DNA of 64,000 nucleotides, from assembly GCF_005233875.1 (NCBI RefSeq), contig NZ_SZPZ01000003.1, positions 186,001-250,000 on the forward strand. The letters run 5' to 3'. The stretch's first letter is position 1, and each line of letters starts with the position of its first letter. Positions 58,977-64,000 of the stretch are shown piece by piece. Under the pieces are notes generated by a model. The model had not been told where the DNA came from. It searched no databases and was given only the letters and a program-made list of their open reading frames with translations. The translations under genes were made by a program, and so were the position numbers. The DNA is from Kribbella jiaozuonensis. Its GTDB lineage: Bacteria > Actinomycetota > Actinomycetes > Propionibacteriales > Kribbellaceae.

Positions 58977-59752
58977 CAGACACCACTCCAGGCAACGAAG
59001 TCGGACAGGTCACGGTGCTGGGAGAACGGCGCGCCCACCGGCTCGCCCACCGCCGGTGGTTGCAGGAGCCAGTCGCCGTCATGCCAGACGAGCGTCAGCG
59101 TGAGGCTCATGTACGCCGTGTTGACCGAGGTGGCGAGCATCAAGCTGACGCGGTCCGGGCCGGCGTCGATCACGCGGTACCCGGCGAGCTGCGGCACGGT
59201 GTACCCGCTGGCGGACTGGTCGGTCTGCAGCTCGCGGATCAGCGCGTCCGTCCCCGGGCCGGGCACCATCAGCTTGCGCGCCGTGGCGACCACCTTGTCC
59301 TGGTCGGCCATCGCGGCGTACGCGCTGTAGGCGGCGTACACCGCCCCGGTCGGTGAGTGCGCGAAGCAGCGACGGAACCCGTCGGCGTCGGTCTTCGCCG
59401 GGCCGAACCCGGACGAACGCGGTACGACGATGCGGCTGCTCACCTCCCAACCGTCCACGGCGGGCGGCTGCTGCGGCACCGACTGATCGCCGGCAGCGCG
59501 GTTGCAGCCGCCGGACTTCGCCGGCCGCGCGCCGGCCGGGGTCGTGGGCACGGCCGGCTCCCCGCCGCCAGGCTCAGTCGCCGGGACCGTCGGCACAACG
59601 GCTTGCTGCTGGGCCTGAGCCGGGGTGGCGCCAGAGGACGTCAGATTCCCGATCAGCAGGACCGCGCCGCAGAGCACCACCGCGCCGATGACGATGCTCG
59701 CCGCGATGAACCCGCGGCCGAACGGTGACTTTTCTTCGCTGGTGTCGCTCAT
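58976..59752 (-). CDS. Single-pass protein partnering TrbL-like gene
   Basis: A 258-residue protein with one hydrophobic helix (IAASIVIGAVVLCGAVLLIGN) and an outward Pro/Ala-rich linker, then a compact domain (GWEVSSRIVVPRSSG to HDGDWLL) with a fold that resembles a TcpC/NTF2-like conjugation protein, though I cannot confirm it. ATG at 59752 has GGGGAG upstream. The stop overlaps the next start by one base, so they are translationally coupled. Confidence 0.55.
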   Translation of the reverse strand: MSDTSEEKSPFGRGFIAASIVIGAVVLCGAVLLIGNLTSSGATPAQAQQQAVVPTVPATEPGGGEPAVPTTPAGARPAKSGGCNRAAGDQSVPQQPPAVDGWEVSSRIVVPRSSGFGPAKTDADGFRRCFAHSPTGAVYAAYSAYAAMADQDKVVATARKLMVPGPGTDALIRELQTDQSASGYTVPQLAGYRVIDAGPDRVSLMLATSVNTAYMSLTLTLVWHDGDWLLQPPAVGEPVGAPFSQHRDLSDFVAWSGV

Positions 59753-59960
59753 CTGACTCCCCGATCCGCCGGTGGACAACCTCACGGCAGAAGCCTGGCA
59801 AAAATCGCGGGACTGCCGCGGAAGTTATCCACAGGCACCCTCACTCCGCGCTAGACCAGATGCTCCGTTACGCTCAGGGGTCTTGCGATTGCGGGTCGAT
59901 CTGTAGCCGAAGGGTCACCCCGTGTAGCGAAGTGACCTAGTCAGCTAATAGAGTCCGCGC

Positions 59961-60512
59961 ATGACCATCGCGCCTTCGCTTTGCTCGCCCCTAGCGCTCG
60001 CCGATGCAGAACCCACTCGCGCCGCCGAACCCTGGGAAAGCGACGTGCTGACGGCCTACGGGCTGCTGCGAGAAGCAGCAGCCGAGCTGGATCACCTGAT
60101 GCGCCATTCTCTGAAGCGCAGTGGACTGCAAATGGCAATGTTCGAACTGTTGCTGCGGCTTGCCCGCAGCCACGGTGAGAAGCAGCGTTTGACCTCGCTT
60201 GCCCGGGAGTTGACCGTCACCACCGGCGGCATCACCCGGCTGGTCGACCGAGCCGAGAACCTCGGGCTGGTACGCCGGGAGCCCTGTCCCGACGACGCCC
60301 GCGGCTCGTTCGCAGTCCTGACCGAGGAGGGGAAGCGGCGGTTGCGCGAAGCACTGCCGGACCACCTGCTCGAGATCGACAGCCTCTGGATGTCCCAGTT
60401 GGCCGACGAGCGGGACCTCGTCCTCGGCCGGCTCCGCCGGGTCCGGGACAACGCCCGCCGCTGGCCGAACGGCCGACCGGGGCTCGGACCCATCACCCCT
60501 GACCGAATCTGA
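59961..60512 (+). CDS. MarR-family transcriptional regulator
   Basis: A 183-residue MarR protein. The winged helix is LQMAMFELLLRLARSHGEKQRLTSLARELTVTTGGITRLVDRAENLGLVRR in parts, with a wing DDARGSFAVLTEEGKRRL. Long N-terminal helix for dimerisation. TAGAGT at 59949-59954, seven bases before ATG, suggests that the message starts at the start codon (leaderless); no ribosome site is visible. Confidence 0.88.
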   Translation: MTIAPSLCSPLALADAEPTRAAEPWESDVLTAYGLLREAAAELDHLMRHSLKRSGLQMAMFELLLRLARSHGEKQRLTSLARELTVTTGGITRLVDRAENLGLVRREPCPDDARGSFAVLTEEGKRRLREALPDHLLEIDSLWMSQLADERDLVLGRLRRVRDNARRWPNGRPGLGPITPDRI

Positions 60513-60542
60513 GATCAAGCATTACCCGCGACTAACGAATGG

Positions 60543-60566
60543 GGCGCCCGGCTGGTGTCGGGCGCC
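60543..60566. terminator. Stem-loop terminator
   Basis: GGCGCCCG (60543-60550) and CGGGCGCC (60559-60566) form an eight-base stem with an eight-base loop, 31 bases after the MarR stop. Confidence 0.6.
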
Positions 60567-60587
60567 TCGTCGCGCAATGGTTGAGAA

Positions 60588-62120
60588 GTGAAGCAACAAG
60601 CTGACCCGAAGGCCCCCGGCGGAACCAGGTGGCGTGGAGCCGTCGGCGGCATACTCGCGGCACTCGCAGGACTCGCGGTCGGCAGCGTGGCGGCCGGCTT
60701 CCTCGGCACCCCGCAGACGCCGGTCGTGGCGATCGGGTCGGCATTCATCGACCGCGTTCCGCCGTGGCTCAAGGACCTCGCGATCTCGTGGTTCGGCACC
60801 CACGACAAGACCGCGCTCCGGGCCGGCATCCTGATCGTTGTCGTCATCCTCGCCGCGGTCGGCGGAATTCTCGCCGTACGGCGGTATTGGGCCGGCGCGC
60901 TGATCACCATCGGGCTGAGCGCGGTCGCGATCGTCGCGGCCTTCACCCGCGCGGACTCCGGGCAGACCGGCTTCCTCCCGTCAGCACTCGCCGGCGGTAC
61001 GGCGCTGCTGGTCCTGCGCCTGTTCAGCCGACGGCTCGAACCGCTCATCGATCATCCCGACGACGGTGTCAGCCGCCGCGGCTTCCTGCAGCTCTCGGGC
61101 GGCGTCGCGCTCGGCTCCGCCGCATTCGCTCTGCTCGGCAAGGTCGTCGGCGGGAACCGCGCCGCGGTCGCCAGCGCGCGCAAACAGCTCCGGCTTCCGC
61201 AACCGCCGAGCCTCACTCCGCCGCCCGGCGTCCAGGCCGATGGCGCCGTACCGTGGGTCACTCCGAACGACGACTTCTACCGCATCGACACCGCGCTCTC
61301 CGTACCGCAGATCGTGCCCGCGGACTGGAAGCTGCGCCTTCACGGGATGGTCGACCGCGAGCTCACCTTGAGTTTCGACGACCTGATGAAGCGCCCGGTC
61401 GTCCACAAGTGGGTGACGCTCACCTGCGTCAGCAACGAGGTCGGCGGCGACCTGATCGGGAACGCGCTGTGGTCCGGCGTACTGCTGAAGGACCTGCTCG
61501 AAGAGGCCGGTCCGTCCAAGGACGCGGACGCGATCCAGTCGACGTCGAAGGACGGATTCACCGCCGGTACGCCGCTGCCGACGCTGCTCGACGACCGGCA
61601 GGCGATGCTCGCGTTCGCGATGAACGGGCAGCCGTTGCCGGTCGAGCACGGGTTCCCGGTGCGCATCGTCGTACCCGGGCTGTACGGCTACGTGTCGGCG
61701 ACGAAGTGGCTGGTGGATATCGAGGTGACGCGGTTCGATCAGTTCGAGGGGTACTGGACGCCGCGCGGGTGGTCCGAGCTCGGACCGATCAAGCTGTCGT
61801 CGCGGATCGACGTACCCGGTGGCAAGAAGCTCGACCCCGGTCCGGTGACCGTGGCCGGCGTGGCGTGGGACCAGCACGTCGGGGTGTCGAAGGTCGAGGT
61901 CCGCGTCGATGGTGGCCCATGGCAACAAGCGACGCTGGCGACGGACGCGTCGATCGACACCTGGCGCCAGTGGCACTGGACCTGGGACGCGCCACGCGGC
62001 TCGCACGTCCTGCAGGTGAGGGCGACCGACGACAAGGGCAACGCCCAGATCGAGTCCTCCGCGCCCCCGGCCCCGAACGGCTCGACCGGCCTGCACACCG
62101 TCAACGTGAAGGTCGGCTGA
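60588..62120 (+). CDS. Membrane-anchored sulfite-oxidase-like molybdopterin oxidoreductase
   Basis: A 510-residue enzyme of the sulfite oxidase superfamily. Residues 1-150 hold about four hydrophobic helices. A twin-arginine motif SRRGFLQL at 162-169 follows, so the catalytic part lies outside the membrane after an internal Tat-like signal. The molybdenum ligand is Cys280 in LTCVSNEVGG; YWTPRGWSELGPIKL and the C-terminal dimerisation domain with WRQWHWTWDAP are typical. Substrate unknown. GTG start. No reductase or haem partner gene is adjacent. Confidence 0.85.
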   Translation: MKQQADPKAPGGTRWRGAVGGILAALAGLAVGSVAAGFLGTPQTPVVAIGSAFIDRVPPWLKDLAISWFGTHDKTALRAGILIVVVILAAVGGILAVRRYWAGALITIGLSAVAIVAAFTRADSGQTGFLPSALAGGTALLVLRLFSRRLEPLIDHPDDGVSRRGFLQLSGGVALGSAAFALLGKVVGGNRAAVASARKQLRLPQPPSLTPPPGVQADGAVPWVTPNDDFYRIDTALSVPQIVPADWKLRLHGMVDRELTLSFDDLMKRPVVHKWVTLTCVSNEVGGDLIGNALWSGVLLKDLLEEAGPSKDADAIQSTSKDGFTAGTPLPTLLDDRQAMLAFAMNGQPLPVEHGFPVRIVVPGLYGYVSATKWLVDIEVTRFDQFEGYWTPRGWSELGPIKLSSRIDVPGGKKLDPGPVTVAGVAWDQHVGVSKVEVRVDGGPWQQATLATDASIDTWRQWHWTWDAPRGSHVLQVRATDDKGNAQIESSAPPAPNGSTGLHTVNVKVG

Positions 62121-62712
62121 CCGCTTCCAGGACCATCGGCAGGAAAGTGTGCTCGAGCTGGCCGGCCGGGAGTTTGCGGGGCTCGAGGAGGCTCTGGGAG
62201 CGGGCGCCTTCGTGGAGGGCGATGATGAGGCGGACGAACTGCTCCGCGGGCACGGTGAGGATGAGCCCGCTGGTCTCGGTGATCTGCTCGACCAGCTTGG
62301 TCAGGCTTTCGCGGAACATTGCCCGCTGCTTGTTGAGCGCCCGCGCCGCCTCCGGGTCGCGGAGCGCGTGCAGCGTGAACTCGGTGGAGATCAAATGCCA
62401 CTGCCGCTGATCAGGCGCGGTCTCGTCGAGCAGCCCTAGGACGGCGTCCAGCAGCGTGCCGGGCTGGTTCGCCAGCTCGGGGAGCAGCGCCTCGATCTGC
62501 TCGAGCAGCCGGTCGGTCGTGGCCTGGAACAGCGCGAGGACGAGCTCGTCCTTGGACGCGAAGTTCGAGTAGAAGGCGCCGCGGGTGAAGCCGGCGCGTT
62601 CGCAGATGTCCTCGACCGAGGCGCCGTGGAACCCGCGCTCGGCGAACACCTCCGACGCACCTTCGAGCAGGCGGGCCCGGGTGTTGGAGCGGCGGCGCTT
62701 GGGCGTTTCCAT
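62101..62712 (-). CDS. TetR-family transcriptional regulator
   Basis: A 203-residue regulator. The N-terminal HTH is ASEVFAERGFHGASVEDICERAGFTRGAFYSNFASKDELVLALF in pieces. The ATG at 62712 gives METPKRRRSN; an upstream frame would run through the operators. Divergent from the YhgE/Pip operon, with several palindromic half-sites between. It likely represses itself and that operon. Confidence 0.88.
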   Translation of the reverse strand: METPKRRRSNTRARLLEGASEVFAERGFHGASVEDICERAGFTRGAFYSNFASKDELVLALFQATTDRLLEQIEALLPELANQPGTLLDAVLGLLDETAPDQRQWHLISTEFTLHALRDPEAARALNKQRAMFRESLTKLVEQITETSGLILTVPAEQFVRLIIALHEGARSQSLLEPRKLPAGQLEHTFLPMVLEAVSRPSR

Positions 62713-62721
62713 ACGAGTAGG

Positions 62722-62753
62722 ATACAGCTCTGTATTGAATACACAACCGTATT
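62722..62753. promoter_or_regulatory. Overlapping TetR operators
   Basis: ATACAG-CT-CTGTAT (62722-62735) is a perfect palindrome. GTATT-G-AATAC (62732-62742) overlaps it, and AATAC...GTATT (62738-62753) follows. The repeated GTATT/AATAC half-sites occupy the whole gap between the TetR and YhgE-type operon starts. Confidence 0.6.
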
Positions 62754-62770
62754 GAATCGGGGAACGCAGG

Positions 62771-63460
62771 ATGGAGCTCGAAGCCACCAGGATCAGCGTG
62801 CAGGGTCCGCACGCGACGATGCTGCACGCCACGTCGGTGTCGGTCGCAGATCATCAGGTGGTGTTGCTGACCGGATACCCGGGCGCTGGGCACGTTGCGG
62901 CGGCACTGGGTCTGTCGGGGCGCCTCAAGCCGGACACGGGGACTGTGCGGCTCGACGGCCAGACCGACCCAGCTCTGCTGCGGCGACGGGTCGCAGTGGT
63001 CGACGCACCGGGAATCACCGAGCCGGATGACGCTCTGCCGGTCCAGAGGGTTGTAGGCGAGGAGCTGGCGATCGCCGGTCGCAAGGCGGGGCGGAGGGCC
63101 GTGCTGGAGTGGCTGGAGGAGCATGACGCCGCGGAGCATGCAGGCAAGCGATTCGAGCACCTACCAGTCGCAGTACGGACCAGACTGCTCGCGGAGCTGA
63201 CTGTGGCGCGCCCCGACGTACAGGTGGTCATTCTGACGATGCCGGATCGACATGGTGGTGATCCGCACGGCTGGTTCGCGCTCGGGCGCGATCTGGCGGC
63301 TCAGGGGTACGGCGTGATCATTACGTGCGCTGACGCCTCCGCCAGGTTGCTGGACGTGAAGGCGGCGCAGATGGGTGAGACGGATCAGCCCGACCCGGTG
63401 CAGGTCACTCCGGTGGCTCCGGTTGCGCCAATCGAGGCAGTCGAGGAGGCGGACGCGTGA
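62771..63460 (+). CDS. Degenerate ABC-ATPase-like partner of YhgE/Pip protein
   Basis: A 229-residue protein with the fold plan of an ABC ATPase but a broken nucleotide site. The Walker A position reads GYPGAGHVAA (35-44), lacking Lys and Ser/Thr. No LSGGQ is present (the segment reads FEHLPVAVRTRLLAEL), and the Walker B region ends VVILTMPD. It should not hydrolyse ATP. Its stop overlaps the next gene start by GTGA, so it is encoded with the YhgE/Pip membrane protein. Confidence 0.7.
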   Translation: MELEATRISVQGPHATMLHATSVSVADHQVVLLTGYPGAGHVAAALGLSGRLKPDTGTVRLDGQTDPALLRRRVAVVDAPGITEPDDALPVQRVVGEELAIAGRKAGRRAVLEWLEEHDAAEHAGKRFEHLPVAVRTRLLAELTVARPDVQVVILTMPDRHGGDPHGWFALGRDLAAQGYGVIITCADASARLLDVKAAQMGETDQPDPVQVTPVAPVAPIEAVEEADA

Positions 63461-64000
63461 CCGCGCTGCGGATGGCTCTGAGCGAGCTACGGCGTCTGAC
63501 GGCCGGGCGGTTGCCCAAACTGGCCGTCGTTGCGCTGTTGCTGGTGCCGGTCTTGTACGGCGGGCTGTACCTGTACGCGAACCACGATCCGTACGGCCGG
63601 CTCGACAAGATCCCGACCGCGGTTGTCGTCGAGGACGCCGGTACGACGCTGGCCACCGGCGAGAAGCTGAACGTCGGACCCGAGGTCGCAACGGAGCTGG
63701 TGAAGTCCAAGAGCTTCGACTGGCACGAGGTGAGCCGTGCGGACGCGACGGCTGGGGTGTCGGACGGGAAGTACGAGTTCGCGCTGGTACTGCCGAAGTC
63801 GTTCTCGTCCGATCTGGCGTCGAGTGCGGAGTTCACGCCGCGGCAGGCGCAGTTGGAGCTGCTGACGAACGACGCCAACAACTACATCGCACACACGATC
63901 GCCAACCAGGTCGTTGCGCAGGTGACGAAGACGGTTGCGTCGCAGGTGAGTGAGACGGCGGCCTCGCAGCTGCTGGCGGGGTACAACACCATTCACAAGC
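63457..64000 (+). CDS. YhgE/Pip domain membrane protein (5' part)
   Basis: The first 181 residues of a YhgE/Pip-family membrane protein, cut off by the window end. After a short basic start it has a membrane helix (KLAVVALLLVPVLYGGLYLY), then IPTAVVVEDAG and FALVLPKSFSSDLAS, hallmarks of the N-terminal extracellular domain. The family has ABC-2-like membrane helices at its C-terminus, outside the window. GTG start overlaps the previous stop by four bases. Confidence 0.8.
   Translation, partial: MTALRMALSELRRLTAGRLPKLAVVALLLVPVLYGGLYLYANHDPYGRLDKIPTAVVVEDAGTTLATGEKLNVGPEVATELVKSKSFDWHEVSRADATAGVSDGKYEFALVLPKSFSSDLASSAEFTPRQAQLELLTNDANNYIAHTIANQVVAQVTKTVASQVSETAASQLLAGYNTIHK

Noticed and set aside
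57720..59752. Integrative conjugative element
   Set aside because: No integrase, relaxase, replication gene or direct repeats at tRNA; only two genes resemble transfer components.
59825..59833. Exact TTATCCACA (DnaA box), also at 49054-49062
   Set aside because: Single isolated boxes, one inside a gene, without an AT-rich stretch or dnaA/dnaN; not an origin.
1..64000. CRISPR arrays, tRNA, rRNA, insertion sequences
   Set aside because: No regularly spaced repeats, no tRNA-like cloverleaf, no rRNA sequence, and no transposase motifs were seen in either strand.

Overview
This is a 64 kb window of a GC-rich actinobacterial chromosome. Codon use, frequent GTG starts, GTGA and ATGA start/stop overlaps and families such as DUF3152, DUF5926, EcsC, YhgE/Pip and deazaflavin-dependent reductases fit that group. 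The recurrent GTAC-rich style and gene content suggest a soil Kribbella-like member of the Propionibacteriales; the genus is inference. The window is gene-dense, with no gap over about 250 bases. It holds no rRNA, tRNA, CRISPR, transposase, integrase or prophage. Both end genes, larC and a YhgE/Pip gene, run off the window.

Layout. 1-8.9 kb: larC 3' end, a two-gene glycosyltransferase operon, a RibD-like reductase, a lone arginine deiminase gene followed by a possible small structured RNA, a SEC-C protein, an RsbW-like kinase, a glycerophosphodiesterase and a quinone-oxidoreductase-like enzyme. 8.9-13.6 kb: a tight minus-strand organosulfur operon (flavin reductase, substrate-binding lipoprotein, permease, ATPase, FMN-dependent monooxygenase) preceded by a 23-codon leader peptide with a Cys codon near its end. 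13.7-21.8 kb: a sigma factor/ogt pair, a methyltransferase, a TPP-riboswitch-controlled NCS1 permease (probably CytX), a hydrolase and membrane-protein pair, a secreted metzincin-like protein, and an AAA ATPase divergent from a small alarmone synthetase. 21.8-33 kb: an MFS exporter, a heterodimeric ABC exporter with one dead ATP site, an S9 peptidase, an LD-carboxypeptidase and a very large secreted two-enzyme fusion.

33-44 kb: a signalling locus (response regulator divergent from a sensor-only protein, a pseudo-histidine-kinase and an intact histidine kinase), then a rhodanese, a secreted serine protease, a DNA glycosylase of the Fpg family, a DUF418 protein, a GlxA-type regulator and an acyltransferase. 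44-53.5 kb: a PadR regulator with a DrrAB-like exporter, adenosine deaminase, a second heterodimeric ABC exporter, and a TetR/deazaflavin reductase divergent pair with twin operators. 53.5-64 kb: Aat, an EcsC protein, a helix-turn-helix regulator, HMG-CoA lyase, a GNAT protein, a phosphoesterase, a two-gene TrbL-like membrane module, a MarR regulator, a membrane-anchored molybdopterin oxidoreductase, and a TetR divergent from a YhgE/Pip exporter with a degenerate ABC-like partner.

The window is mostly ordinary chromosomal housekeeping and soil-lifestyle genes. The less ordinary material is a set of pseudo-enzymes beside intact partners, the Cys leader peptide, a promoter-structure-terminator RNA candidate after arcA, and the isolated TrbL-like pair. 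All functional statements rest on motif reading by eye, without database searches.
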